Assembly: GCF_000214595.1 (NCBI RefSeq)
Contig: NZ_AFIG01000001.1
Coordinates: 910,382-974,381 of the forward strand
DNA length: 64,000 nt
Reading direction: 5' to 3'
From: Methylophaga thalassica MP
GTDB lineage: Bacteria; Pseudomonadota; Gammaproteobacteria; Nitrosococcales; Methylophagaceae
Shown here: piece after piece, positions 27,120 to 35,642 of the stretch
Layout of the letters: every line of letters starts with the position of its first letter
Position numbering within the stretch: position 1 is the first letter of the stretch
The notes under the pieces: model-generated
Database searches by the model: none
The model's input: the letters and a program-made list of their open reading frames with translations, nothing else
Told to the model about the DNA's origin: nothing
Program-made: the position numbers and the translations under genes

Positions 27120-27142
27120 CGCCTCCCGCTTATTCCTGACGG

Positions 27143-27412
27143 TCAGTACTTTCGGTTCAATGCCACCTTGAGGGCTTCATTGTCCAGCATGGATTCGGCA
27201 AGTAATTTTTTGAGCTGGGCATTTTCTTGTTCAAGGACTTTGAGACGACGGGCCTCAGAAACTTCCAAACCAGCGTATTTTTTACGCCAGGTGTAGAACG
27301 TCGCATCGGAAATAGCGTGTTTCCGACATAATTCCTTCACGGAGAGACCCGCTTCTGCCTCTTTCAAAACCTGAATAATTTGTTCTTCTGTAAATCGTTT
27401 TTTCATGCTCAT
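27143..27412 (-). CDS. IS3-family transposase OrfA, helix-turn-helix
   Basis: An 89-residue protein with the HTH_8 fold: [42 protein letters not shown], shortened here to its ends in reading, then a leucine-zipper-like [17 protein letters not shown]. It binds the element ends and, after a -1 frameshift into orfB, forms the full OrfAB transposase. The coding frame ends at a TGA just before the orfB region. Length and pattern match OrfA of the IS407 group. Confidence 0.92.
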   Translation of the reverse strand: MSMKKRFTEEQIIQVLKEAEAGLSVKELCRKHAISDATFYTWRKKYAGLEVSEARRLKVLEQENAQLKKLLAESMLDNEALKVALNRKY

Positions 27413-27612
27413 CTTCCTTTTAAGTGATGAACATTACTAAGTTATTTATGGATTAGAAAGTGGGGAGCAGGTCACCTTATCAGTGGGGATTTCGAGGTAT
27501 GACAGGAGATGAAGCCAGAGATCTCAATTATAAGGTGAATGTCTGAGCATCAAAGCTCACGTATTTATTGAATATTGATATGATCCAGCCTTTTTCATTT
27601 GGAATGTAAACA

Positions 27613-28080
27613 ATGGCATCTTCACCGTATATTACTGCCGAAGGCTACGCAGAGCTGAACCAAGAACTCACTGCGCGTTGGGCACGACGCCGTGATGTGG
27701 TGAAAGCGCTTTCAGCGGCGGCAGCTGAGGGAGACCGTTCTGAGAATGCTGAATATATTTACCGTAAAAAAGAATTACGTGAGATCGACCGTCGAATTCG
27801 TTATTTGCAAAAAAGATTACCTGATTTGAAAGTGGTGGATCAAGCGCCCGATAATAAAGATCATATTTTTTTCGCTGCCTGGGTCACTGTTGAGACAGAA
27901 GAGGGTGATGAAAAGGAATATCGCATTGTCGGCCCGGATGAGATTGATGCCTCAAAAGGCTATATCAGTATCGATTCGCCATTAGCGCGAAAGTTACTGG
28001 GTAAGACGATAGGTGATGAGGTAGTCATTGAGGTTGCTGGTCAGAAAAAAGTCTACTTTGTCTTGGCAATACGCTATTAG
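27613..28080 (+). CDS. greB: Transcription elongation factor GreB
   Basis: A 155-residue Gre factor that rescues backtracked RNA polymerase by stimulating cleavage of the nascent RNA. The N-terminal coiled coil (about residues 10-75) bears GDRSENAEYIYRKKELREIDRR, with the tip acidic residues D and E that reach into the polymerase channel; the C-terminal FKBP-like part ends in VYFVLAIRY. The tip form GDRSENAEY with YIYRKK is that of GreB rather than GreA. Its ATG lies 138 bases past the IS end, so the insertion did not enter it. Confidence 0.95.
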   Translation: MASSPYITAEGYAELNQELTARWARRRDVVKALSAAAAEGDRSENAEYIYRKKELREIDRRIRYLQKRLPDLKVVDQAPDNKDHIFFAAWVTVETEEGDEKEYRIVGPDEIDASKGYISIDSPLARKLLGKTIGDEVVIEVAGQKKVYFVLAIRY

Positions 28081-28163
28081 TTCAGTGATGTTTTTTCTAA
28101 ACGTCTAATTCCATTTTTAGTTTGAATCATGAATTTTATTGCATCTGCTATTTTTTAACAATA

Positions 28164-28178
28164 TGATACGATATATCA
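28164..28178. promoter_or_regulatory. Putative Zur box 1
   Basis: TGATACGATATATCA, a near-palindrome in an AT-rich leader 18 bases upstream of the MerC-like gene. It differs from the box at 31432-31446 at one of 15 positions and resembles the gammaproteobacterial Zur core TGTTATANTATAACA. Placement in front of a zinc-island operon that includes zur supports Zur control. Confidence 0.72.
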
Positions 28179-28195
28179 TAAATTAAGAAGTGCTT

Positions 28196-28573
28196 ATGAA
28201 AGACAATATTGCAATTGCTTGTTCAGGCTTATGCTTAGTGCATTGTGTTATTACATCGATGTTGATGGGGTTAGCGGCATTAGGTGCTGTCAGTGCCTGG
28301 CTGGACTCACCCTGGATACATCAGGTGATGTTAGTACCGGTTATCTTATTTGCTCTGTTGAGCTTACCTTTTGCCTATATCAAGCATGGTAATCACGTAC
28401 CCATGATTCTAGTGGTTCTGGGAATCAGTGCCATGGTGTCGACCTTTTTTCTGCCCGAGCATTATGAGTTCTGGATTACGATTCCTTCGGCGCTGGCGAT
28501 TATGAGTGGGCATTTCTGGAATCGTAAGTTAGTCACTAAAAAATCCTTAGTGATGGAGCCAAGTAATGGATGA
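28196..28573 (+). CDS. MerC-domain membrane protein
   Basis: A 125-residue inner-membrane protein with four hydrophobic helices. It opens with a MerC-like helix, IACSGLCLVHCVITSML, where two cysteines and a histidine could bind a soft or borderline metal. MerC proteins carry mercuric ions in mer operons, but chromosomal MerC-domain proteins next to zinc genes recur in Zur-type regulons and may move zinc or another metal (inference). ATG 28196 chosen over GTG two codons upstream. It overlaps the DksA-like gene by 8 bases. Confidence 0.82.
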   Translation: MKDNIAIACSGLCLVHCVITSMLMGLAALGAVSAWLDSPWIHQVMLVPVILFALLSLPFAYIKHGNHVPMILVVLGISAMVSTFFLPEHYEFWITIPSALAIMSGHFWNRKLVTKKSLVMEPSNG

Positions 28574-28970
28574 AGAAGCCTTGTTGGCTATGGACCAGGC
28601 TGACTATATGAATGCTGAGCAGTTAGCTTTTTTTGATGCCAGGTTGCTTGAGTTGAGGCAAGAGACACTGGATGAAATTGAAGCATCAAAGGTGGACATT
28701 AACTATGAAAGAGTCAGTGATGTATCGGATCGAGCGACTCTGGAAGAAGAGGCTCAGCTTGCATTAAGACTGGCCGATCGTAAGCGTCAGCTGATTCCTA
28801 AAATTGACAAAGCCAGGCAGCGGATACGCCAGGGAGATTACGGCTATTGCATAGAAAGTGGTGAACCGATTGGCATAGCACGGCTATTGATTAGGCCAAC
28901 GGCAGAATACAGTACCGATATCAAGAATATAAATGAAAAAAGAGAACGACGTTATGAAGACAAACGATAA
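28566..28970 (+). CDS. Zinc-finger-less DksA-like RNA polymerase factor
   Basis: A 134-residue DksA/TraR relative. It keeps the coiled-coil arms (about residues 20-100) with [20 protein letters not shown] at the tip, and the globular part with [19 protein letters not shown]. Of the four zinc cysteines of DksA only that in YGYC remains; the others are replaced (Ser, Ile/Ala, none later). This is the pattern of DksA2, the zinc-independent paralogue that takes over stringent control with ppGpp when zinc is scarce. Location behind a Zur-like box fits exactly. Confidence 0.88.
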   Translation: MDEEALLAMDQADYMNAEQLAFFDARLLELRQETLDEIEASKVDINYERVSDVSDRATLEEEAQLALRLADRKRQLIPKIDKARQRIRQGDYGYCIESGEPIGIARLLIRPTAEYSTDIKNINEKRERRYEDKR

Positions 28971-30162
28971 GCGCCTGCCAGTGACTGTTTTGTCAGGTTT
29001 TCTTGGCGCAGGCAAAACCACCGTACTCAACCATATCCTGAATAATCGTGAGGGTAGGAAAGTCGCGGTTATTGTGAATGATATGAGTGAAATTAATATT
29101 GATGCTCAGCAATTAAATAACGAAGTGGATTTTAATCGGGCAGAAGAAAAGCTGGTTGAAATGAGCAATGGCTGTATTTGCTGCACTTTACGTGAGGATT
29201 TGCTGATTGAAGTCAAACGTTTGGCAGATGAAGGTCGGTTTGATTATTTGGTGATTGAATCAACCGGTATATCCGAACCCTTACCCGTCGCCGAGACGTT
29301 TACCTTTGCCGATGAAGAAGGGGAGAGTTTATCGACGATTGCCCGGTTAGATACGATGGTAACGGTGGTCGATGCCGTCAATTTTTTAAAAGATTTTCGT
29401 GAAGCGCAGTTATTACAAGATACTGGCGAACATCTCGGTGAAGACGATATGCGTAGTGTGGCGGATCTGTTAATAGAACAAGTCGAATTCTGCGACGTAA
29501 TTCTAATCAGTAAAACTGACTTATGTAGCACCGCAGAGTTGAATGAGCTGACATCCATACTGAGAAGCTTAAATACGCTTGCCGAAATTATTCCCCTGAA
29601 ACATGGCCAGGTGCCACTGGAAAAAGTCCTGGCTACACATAAGTTTGATTTTGATAAAGCGTCACAAGCGCCAGGCTGGTTACAAGAGGCTCGTGGTGAG
29701 CATATTCCTGAAACGCAAGAATATGGCATTAGTAGTTTTTCATATACAGCACGCAAGCCTTTTCATCCGCAGAAGTTTTATGAGTTTCTGCATCAGGAGT
29801 GGCCGTGTGGAAAGTTAATCCGTTCTAAGGGATATTTCTGGTTAGCCAGTCGCCCGCAGTTTGCCGGGCAATGGAATCAGGCCGGTGGTATTGCCCATCA
29901 TGGTTTCGCGGGTATGTTCTGGAAGGCTGTCCCTACTGAACGTTGGCCACAAGATGATGAATCAATTGAAATCATTATGGAAAACTGGCAAGAACCCTTT
30001 GGTGATATGCGTCAGGAGTTGGTTTTTATTGGACAGAATCTCAATGAAACACAGGTCAAAAAGCAATTAGATGCTTGCTTATTAACGGATGAAGAACTAT
30101 TAGCGGGTAAGTCAATGTGGCAGACATTACCTGACCCATTTCCAGCGTGGCAAATGCAATGA
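28954..30162 (+). CDS. COG0523 (CobW/ZigA-type) zinc GTPase
   Basis: A 402-residue G3E-family GTPase. Walker A is [10 protein letters not shown] (about residues 15-24), the metal motif GCICC is at about residues 73-77, the Walker B-like ESTGISEP follows, and NKxD-type SKTD lies near residue 190; a CobW C-terminal domain fills about 260-400. Such proteins bind zinc and pass it to, or keep it from, client proteins when zinc is low. The start at 28954 has GAGAAC upstream; an ATG at 28933 is also possible. The reading frame overlaps the end of the DksA-like gene. Confidence 0.9.
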   Translation: MKTNDKRLPVTVLSGFLGAGKTTVLNHILNNREGRKVAVIVNDMSEINIDAQQLNNEVDFNRAEEKLVEMSNGCICCTLREDLLIEVKRLADEGRFDYLVIESTGISEPLPVAETFTFADEEGESLSTIARLDTMVTVVDAVNFLKDFREAQLLQDTGEHLGEDDMRSVADLLIEQVEFCDVILISKTDLCSTAELNELTSILRSLNTLAEIIPLKHGQVPLEKVLATHKFDFDKASQAPGWLQEARGEHIPETQEYGISSFSYTARKPFHPQKFYEFLHQEWPCGKLIRSKGYFWLASRPQFAGQWNQAGGIAHHGFAGMFWKAVPTERWPQDDESIEIIMENWQEPFGDMRQELVFIGQNLNETQVKKQLDACLLTDEELLAGKSMWQTLPDPFPAWQMQ

Positions 30163-30815
30163 CAGCATTAAAAAGGCAAGAGGTTAATTTATCAAATAAC
30201 ATTAACAATGTATCTGAAGTATATGATTTGTCATGTATATATGGTGAAAATGTTAACTTGGCTTTATGGCGCAGAAATATAAGTACAGCATTGCTTGATG
30301 ATATTGCTGGCTTAGTGAATACCCATTCAAGTTTTGCACTCAGGGCAGTGTTGAAACCCAGTGAAGTGAAAGAATGGTTAAGAGCGTCACTAAAACAACA
30401 GGCATTTACTGCACTGGAAAATGATATGACATTTCTGGCGGAAGTGTTTGCAGATTTATTTGATTTAACGCATGTCGGCTTAAGACTGGAGTTGTTAAAT
30501 AAAACAATGTGCCCACGCTTTCATGTCGATAAATTATTATGTCGTCTGGTCACAACCTATACTGGTGGGACAACACAGTGGTTACTGGAAGATAATGTCG
30601 ATAGAGACAGGCTTGGTGCAGGAGCGAATGGTCAGCCTGATGAAAGCTCAGGCATTTATTGGCATGAAGATGCTATACAAAAAGCCATGGCAGGTGATGT
30701 TTTGCTAATGAAGGGGCAGGGTTGGCCTGAGTCCAGAGTGGGCGGTTTAGTTCATCGATCGCCACTAGCCAGTCCAGATAACCGACGTTTGTTTCTCGGT
30801 ATTGATTTCGCGTAG
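30159..30815 (+). CDS. DUF1826 protein, possible jelly-roll metal enzyme
   Basis: A 218-residue soluble protein of DUF1826. The start overlaps the stop of the COG0523 gene (ATGA). The central [20 protein letters not shown] and the later [24 protein letters not shown] give an HxD and a distal His in beta-strand-like settings, similar to cupin or Fe(II)/2-oxoglutarate enzymes; I cannot confirm the fold. DUF1826 proteins recur beside COG0523, DksA2 and Zur genes, so a role in low-zinc life is likely. Reaction unknown. Confidence 0.78.
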   Translation: MTALKRQEVNLSNNINNVSEVYDLSCIYGENVNLALWRRNISTALLDDIAGLVNTHSSFALRAVLKPSEVKEWLRASLKQQAFTALENDMTFLAEVFADLFDLTHVGLRLELLNKTMCPRFHVDKLLCRLVTTYTGGTTQWLLEDNVDRDRLGAGANGQPDESSGIYWHEDAIQKAMAGDVLLMKGQGWPESRVGGLVHRSPLASPDNRRLFLGIDFA

Positions 30816-30913
30816 GAGTAATTCATAGTCTATTTCGGAGTTAATTCCTGATAGGATGGTTAACTGTTAAAATTCCGTTATGATTGACCTGTCATCGTTA
30901 ATGTTCGCGCCTG

Positions 30914-31393
30914 ATGACCGCTACACTTTCAAGTGATGTTATGGATAAAGAGAAAGCAATAAATCAAGCTGAAAAAAGTTGTATGGAGCATGGAGGCAAA
31001 CTGACACCTAAACGTAAAGTGGTGTTGGAGCTTCTTCTTGAAAATGCTCATCCTCAGTCTGCCTATGAACTCGCTGATCTCTATCAGCAAAAATTGGGTG
31101 AAAAAATTCCAGCAATGTCAGTGTATCGAATGCTCGAATTTCTTATTGAGCAGGGCCTGGTTCATAAATTGGCTTCAACCAATAAATTTCTAGCTTGTTC
31201 TCATATTACTTGCACACATAAACACGAAACACCACAGTTTTTGATTTGTGATAATTGCCAGTCAGTCAGTGAAGTCGGGATCGATACCAAGCTTATCGAA
31301 GCACTAGAAAAAAGTATTCAACAAAATCATTTTCAATTAAACAGCCCCCAGTTGGAATTACATGGGCTATGTGAACACTGTCAGCAACAATAA
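30914..31393 (+). CDS. zur: Zinc uptake regulator Zur (Fur family)
   Basis: A 159-residue Fur-superfamily regulator. The winged helix spans about residues 25-90, with LTPKRKVVLELLLENAHPQSAYEL and SVYRMLEFLIEQGLVHKL; the metal core uses CSHITCTHKHETPQF and the CDNCQ - CEHC pairs of the structural zinc site. The His-rich regulatory part CTHKH and the YRML in place of the Fur YRVL point to Zur. Zinc-loaded Zur would repress the flanking units through the boxes at 28164 and 31432. No good box match lies in its own short leader. Confidence 0.87.
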   Translation: MTATLSSDVMDKEKAINQAEKSCMEHGGKLTPKRKVVLELLLENAHPQSAYELADLYQQKLGEKIPAMSVYRMLEFLIEQGLVHKLASTNKFLACSHITCTHKHETPQFLICDNCQSVSEVGIDTKLIEALEKSIQQNHFQLNSPQLELHGLCEHCQQQ

Positions 31394-31395
31394 AG

Positions 31396-31420
31396 AACCC
31401 AGAAACGCTGGGTTTTATTT
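31396..31420 (+). terminator. Terminator after zur
   Basis: AACCCAG and CTGGGTT form a 7-bp stem around AAACG, followed by TTATTT. It separates the zur cluster from the transporter operon and explains why the second has its own control region. Confidence 0.8.
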
Positions 31421-31431
31421 ATAATTAAGTT

Positions 31432-31446
31432 TGATATGATATATCA
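31432..31446. promoter_or_regulatory. Putative Zur box 2
   Basis: TGATATGATATATCA, a perfect palindrome apart from the central three bases, 51 bases upstream of the ABC ATPase start. It matches the box at 28164-28178 at 14 of 15 positions and the enterobacterial Zur core at 12 of 14 informative positions. Confidence 0.75.
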
Positions 31447-31452
31447 ATATTT

Positions 31453-31467
31453 TGAGAATGATTATCA
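31453..31467. promoter_or_regulatory. Putative Fur box next to Zur box 2
   Basis: TGAGAATGATTATCA matches the Fur 7-1-7 consensus TGATAATnATTATCA at 13 of 14 non-N positions. It begins 6 bases after the Zur-like box, so iron and zinc repressors could both act on this promoter. Confidence 0.72.
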
Positions 31468-31497
31468 AATAATAATACGTTATGGACACGAAACTAC

Positions 31498-32199
31498 ATG
31501 TTAGAAGTCAGTAATTTGAACAAATATTATGGAAAGAACCATGCTGTAAATGAGTTGAATTTTACAGTAGCATCTGGGGAAATTTTATGCCTATTGGGCG
31601 CTAATGGTGCTGGAAAAACCACTACACTCAATATGTTATTAGGATTTATTAAACCAGATTCTGGTCATGCTGTTCTGGATGGTATCGATATGTATCATCA
31701 GCGGGCAGAGTGCCGTGAGCAGATGATGTATATCCCCGAAAATGTTCATCTCTATCCCAGTTTTACTGCCGTAGAAAATATCAGCTATCTCGCTGAGCTT
31801 GCCGGTGTAAAAGTTATTCGGGCAGATATTAAGGATGTGCTGCTTAGAACAGGGATTACTGAAGCACAATTAGAGCGAAAGATCGGTAGTTTTTCTAAAG
31901 GCATGAGACAAAAGGTCGCAATTGCCTTTGCACTGCTAAAACATGCCAAATTAGTTTTGATGGATGAACCCACATCAGGGTTGGATCCTGTTGCTACTCA
32001 AGAATTTATCGAAGTAGTGAAGACGATCAAACAACGCGGTACTGCGGTTTTGATTGTCACCCATGACCTGCTATGTGCTCATCAATTAGCCGACCAGATC
32101 GGAATTATGAGTCATGGGCAATTAAAACAACTTATAAAAAATGATGACTTGACGTTACCTTGTTTGACAGAAAAATACTTTGAGCAATTTTCAGCTTAA
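31498..32199 (+). CDS. ABC transporter ATP-binding protein of the zinc operon
   Basis: A 233-residue ATPase subunit. Walker A GANGAGKTT, signature SFSKGMRQKVA and Walker B LVLMDEPTSGLDP are intact; the switch His is in IVTHDL. The type is that of drug- or copper-like (NosF/CcmA-like) exporters rather than binding-protein importers. It opens an operon with a TonB receptor and two DUF3526 permeases, and it must energise those permeases. The direction of transport is not given by sequence; release of a metal-binding compound or rearrangement of a metal store are both possible. Confidence 0.9.
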   Translation: MLEVSNLNKYYGKNHAVNELNFTVASGEILCLLGANGAGKTTTLNMLLGFIKPDSGHAVLDGIDMYHQRAECREQMMYIPENVHLYPSFTAVENISYLAELAGVKVIRADIKDVLLRTGITEAQLERKIGSFSKGMRQKVAIAFALLKHAKLVLMDEPTSGLDPVATQEFIEVVKTIKQRGTAVLIVTHDLLCAHQLADQIGIMSHGQLKQLIKNDDLTLPCLTEKYFEQFSA

Positions 32200-32215
32200 T
32201 TTAAGGATTATTTTA

Positions 32216-34210
32216 GTGAAAAAAACACTTCCTTCAACACTGGTTGTGACAAGTTTATTCCCAGTACTTCTCATGGCTGATAGCGATATACCTGCTGAAA
32301 TTGCTCCGATGGTTGTTACAAGTGATGCGCCTGATTATGTGAAAGATAATCTGGCGGGTTCTGTGGATGAAATAAGCAAAGAAGAGATTCAGATACAACA
32401 AGTGACTAATGTGATGGAGTTATTTACGCGTGTGCCTGGTGTGTATTTGGCTCGCTATAATCAAGGCATTGTTGACTCTGAAATCGGTATTAGAGGGTTT
32501 TCTGCTGAGGGAACGACACCTCATGCGGCGACACTGATAGACGGGATTCCATCTAATACACACTCTGGTTTCAGTGAAATGAATCAATTATTTCCAGCTG
32601 ATATCAGTAATATTGATGTTTATAAAGGAAATAGTGATCCACGATATGGATTATTTAATATTGCCGGCAACTACAATATCGAAACACGTAGTGATATTGG
32701 CCGAGAGGTCACTGTAACTGCAGGTAGCTATAATGAAAAACAAGTTCAAGCCTATGCGGGCGAGCAGACTGGCGATTTAAGACATAATTATTTCTTTGGT
32801 TATCGCGACGCTGACGGCTATCGAGATAACGAAAAAACTGAAAAATACAGTGCTTCAGGCCGCTGGTTCTATGATTTTAATGATGATACCTCACTCGGTT
32901 TTATCGCACGTTTTTCAGGTATAGATGCCGATGCAGCCGGCTTTTTGGATCGTGACGTGGCAAAAACACACCCAACGCGATCAGCTGGTTATGCTGCCCA
33001 GGATGGTGGTGAAAAGCATACCAACTCATTTAGTTTGCACTTTGACCACGCTTTTTCGGATAGCCTTGACTGGTCATTAAAATCTTATTTCAATCATTAT
33101 GAACGTGAGCGTTGGGTTAGATTTAAGCAAGATACCGCTTTGCAGAACAGAAATGATGAAGAAGATCATTATGGATTTATCACTACACTGAGCTGGGAAA
33201 TTAATCCAGAATGGAAAGTTCAATGGGGAGCTGATGTTCAAAAGCAAGAAGTGTTAGAACAACGCTTCGGTACTGTCGGATTCCAACGCGAACGTGATCG
33301 TAGTGCAGTGAACCGTGATCGTCATTATGACTTTGTCAGCTACGGTAGTTATATACAGATCTCAAACTCTCCGGTTGACTGGTTATCCTGGAATGCTGCC
33401 ATGCGTGCAGATCGACTGCGTGGTGAGTACTGGGATAAGGATCTGAATTCAATCAGTAAAAACGAACGCAATATCTATGATTTTGGCACCATTGTTCAGC
33501 CTAAATTGAATGTGTTTATTTATCCGACAGATGATGTCACCGTGTTTTTTAATTATGGCCAAAGCTTCCAGCATCCGGTTGGAAAAAATGCCTACACAGC
33601 TGGCGACACTTCAGCACGTGATGTGTCGATGAATGATGGCTGGGAGCTGGGCAGTAAATGGGAGGCTCTATCAACTTTAGCGTTGAGTCTTTCTTACTGG
33701 GAGCAGCGAGCCAGTGATGAATATATACAACTAGTTGATGGCTCTTTTAGCAATGTGGGTAAAACCCTGCGTCAGGGCGTGGATGTGGGCTTTAGCTGGC
33801 AGGCTAATATGCAAACAACGGTTTGGGGTAATGTTTCAAAAATAGAATCAGAAATTCAAACACCTGGCGCAACGGATGGTAATCAGTTAATTGGTGTACC
33901 AGATTATACGGCCTCAGTTGGTGTAAATTATCAGCTCACACCAAAGCTAATGTGGCAAACCACGCTGGATTCGCAAAGTGGTAGTTATGTGAACTCAGCT
34001 AATGAAGGCAGAAAGTTTGGTAAATACAACCTCGTTAATACCAGTCTGAACTATGACGCGGGCTGGGGCGATATTAATTTCCGAGTCAATAATTTATTCA
34101 ATGAATATTATGAATATGTTTACGACTGGGGCACTGATGGTACTGATACGATTCATTCCCCCGGAAATGGTGTGAATGCATCATTGTCTGTTTCATATCG
34201 CTTTAAGTAA
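32216..34210 (+). CDS. TonB-dependent outer-membrane receptor of the zinc operon
   Basis: A 664-residue receptor. GTG 32216 has AAGGA upstream and begins a clean signal peptide (MKKTLPSTLVVTSLFPVLLMA). A plug domain follows (about residues 40-160; FTRVPGVYLARYNQG, IRGFSAEGT, IDGIPSN), then a 22-strand barrel that ends in SLSVSYRFK. Energised by TonB, it would import a metal chelate. No STN signalling domain is present. Its place between an ABC ATPase and permeases of the same Zur-like unit suggests a zinc or zincophore substrate, though a Fur box leaves iron possible. Confidence 0.9.
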   Translation: MKKTLPSTLVVTSLFPVLLMADSDIPAEIAPMVVTSDAPDYVKDNLAGSVDEISKEEIQIQQVTNVMELFTRVPGVYLARYNQGIVDSEIGIRGFSAEGTTPHAATLIDGIPSNTHSGFSEMNQLFPADISNIDVYKGNSDPRYGLFNIAGNYNIETRSDIGREVTVTAGSYNEKQVQAYAGEQTGDLRHNYFFGYRDADGYRDNEKTEKYSASGRWFYDFNDDTSLGFIARFSGIDADAAGFLDRDVAKTHPTRSAGYAAQDGGEKHTNSFSLHFDHAFSDSLDWSLKSYFNHYERERWVRFKQDTALQNRNDEEDHYGFITTLSWEINPEWKVQWGADVQKQEVLEQRFGTVGFQRERDRSAVNRDRHYDFVSYGSYIQISNSPVDWLSWNAAMRADRLRGEYWDKDLNSISKNERNIYDFGTIVQPKLNVFIYPTDDVTVFFNYGQSFQHPVGKNAYTAGDTSARDVSMNDGWELGSKWEALSTLALSLSYWEQRASDEYIQLVDGSFSNVGKTLRQGVDVGFSWQANMQTTVWGNVSKIESEIQTPGATDGNQLIGVPDYTASVGVNYQLTPKLMWQTTLDSQSGSYVNSANEGRKFGKYNLVNTSLNYDAGWGDINFRVNNLFNEYYEYVYDWGTDGTDTIHSPGNGVNASLSVSYRFK

Positions 34211-34223
34211 GTAGGTCAGTAAA

Positions 34224-35642
34224 ATGGTTTTTTATATTGCTCGTCATGAGCTTAGCGAGTTATGGCGACATAAAACGTTAAAAATTTTACTGCCATTGCT
34301 GATCTCTCTCACCTTGCTGGTCGCTGTCAGTCACTGGCAGCAACAGCAGGATTTTATAGCGGTTCAGCAACAATGGCAGCAAACCAACGATGAAAAGTGG
34401 GAGGCTCAGCCTGATCGTCATCCACACCGAGCTGCACATTATGGGGCGATGGTGTTTCGCGTTATTTCTCCACTGAGTTTTATGGATGCTGGTGTGAATC
34501 CATTTGTGGGCAATGTGTTGTTTCTGGAAGCACACCGACAAAACAGCAGCCAGTTCAAACAGTATCTGAGTAGTCACAGTTATATGCAGTTGGGTTATTT
34601 ATCCGGGGCGACCTTGATATTAGTGGTGTGGCCATTGGTACTGATTGCTCTGGCCTATAAGAGCATTAGTGGTGAGCGTCAGCAGGGCACACTGCGTCAA
34701 ATTATCTCACTGGGTGTGAGTTTCAGGCAGATGATTGTCGGTAAAGCGCTGGCATTTTTATTTATCTCATTACTTTTCCTGGCATTGGTGTTTTCCGTCG
34801 CTGCTATCTTTTTAGTGATGGCTGCAGTAGAGGCCGATGTCTATGTTCGTTTTGCTATGTTATTTGTGTTGTATTTTCTGTATTGCGTGATATGGGTCAG
34901 CCTTATCCTTTTCGTTTCAACGCTGTCTCGCGCTAATAATCAAAGTCTCTCAACATCCTTACTGTTGTGGTTAGTGATGGTGGTGGTTTTACCAAAACTG
35001 GCCTATGCCGTTGCTGAGTGGCGTTATCCATTACCCGATAATGCGGTGTTTGATATTCAGACTGCTCAGGCCGTTGCCAAAGTCGGGGACTCTCATGATC
35101 CGGATGATCCGTATTTCAATGATTTTCGTGAGCAAACATTAAAAAAATATGGTGTTGAACGTGTTGAGGATTTACCGGTGAATTGGAAGGGCTTATTGAT
35201 GCAGGAAGGTGAGCGTATTACCAGCGAAGTCTTTGAAGAGCAGTATGGACAGCTTTTAAACCAGATAGCTAAGCAAAATGCCTGGGTGTCACGCTGGTCA
35301 CTGTTCTCGCCTTTTTTAGTGACAAGTCGTTTATCTAACCTGATGAGTGCGACCAGTTACCAGCAGATCAGACAATACGAACAAGCCGCTGAAGCCTATC
35401 GTTATCAGTTGATTCAGTCATTGAATGATTTACATATCAACGAAGTGGATATGGCACATGATAATAGTGACCATCGGATCTCCAAATCTCATTGGGCTGA
35501 GCTTGCAGAGTTTGACTATCAGCCAGCTAAATTAGATGAGGAGTGGACATTTATGTCATCGTCAGCTGCCATGATTGTACTTTGGTTGCTGAGTTTATTG
35601 GCAGCGATTATGGTTATTAGGCCGAAGGTGACCTTAGTATGA
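34224..35642 (+). CDS. ABC permease, DUF3526 type (first)
   Basis: A 472-residue permease. One membrane helix near residues 18-36 is followed by a large extracytoplasmic loop with WQQTNDEKW-like helices, and then by five helices (about 130-260 and a last one near 445-465). ISGERQQGTLRQIISLGVS marks the coupling region of ABC-2 permeases of this type, and a second soluble loop (about 270-430) fits DUF3526. It pairs with the next gene; the ATGA overlap links their translation. Together they would form a heterodimeric channel for the ATPase at 31498. Confidence 0.85.
   Translation: MVFYIARHELSELWRHKTLKILLPLLISLTLLVAVSHWQQQQDFIAVQQQWQQTNDEKWEAQPDRHPHRAAHYGAMVFRVISPLSFMDAGVNPFVGNVLFLEAHRQNSSQFKQYLSSHSYMQLGYLSGATLILVVWPLVLIALAYKSISGERQQGTLRQIISLGVSFRQMIVGKALAFLFISLLFLALVFSVAAIFLVMAAVEADVYVRFAMLFVLYFLYCVIWVSLILFVSTLSRANNQSLSTSLLLWLVMVVVLPKLAYAVAEWRYPLPDNAVFDIQTAQAVAKVGDSHDPDDPYFNDFREQTLKKYGVERVEDLPVNWKGLLMQEGERITSEVFEEQYGQLLNQIAKQNAWVSRWSLFSPFLVTSRLSNLMSATSYQQIRQYEQAAEAYRYQLIQSLNDLHINEVDMAHDNSDHRISKSHWAELAEFDYQPAKLDEEWTFMSSSAAMIVLWLLSLLAAIMVIRPKVTLV

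Larger units (their letters stand above)
26266..27474 (-). mobile_element. Intact IS3-family insertion sequence (IS407-group-like), 1209 bp
   Basis: Ends are imperfect inverted repeats of about 25 bp starting TGACCTGC on both sides (left at 26266, right, read inwards, from 27474). The flanks carry a perfect 4-bp target duplication, CCTT at 26262-26265 and at 27475-27478. Two genes, orfA and orfB in the -1 frame, fill it on the minus strand. A 4-bp duplication, TGACCTGC ends and an orfA of 89 residues fit the IS407 group of the IS3 family. Both ends and both genes look intact, so the copy is probably young and mobile. Confidence 0.93.
25947..27546 (+). pseudogene. Tautomerase-family gene interrupted by an IS element
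   Basis: MIIIYGIKERLHPIKAQ begins the 5' part, which runs to HEQAP, where the insertion sequence enters. After the element, bases 27479 to 27546 continue as YQWGFRGMTGDEARDLNYKVNV and a TGA. Taking out the element and one CCTT copy restores one open frame of about 130 residues, with the C-terminal pattern common in this tautomerase family. The gene is therefore knocked out by a recent event. The 5' part alone now ends in read-through IS sequence (QYLVQL) and lacks the conserved end. Confidence 0.93.

Noticed and set aside
30816-30913. A Zur box in front of zur itself
   Set aside because: No stretch close to TGATAYGATATATCA is present; zur is probably read through from the upstream operon or has a weaker site.
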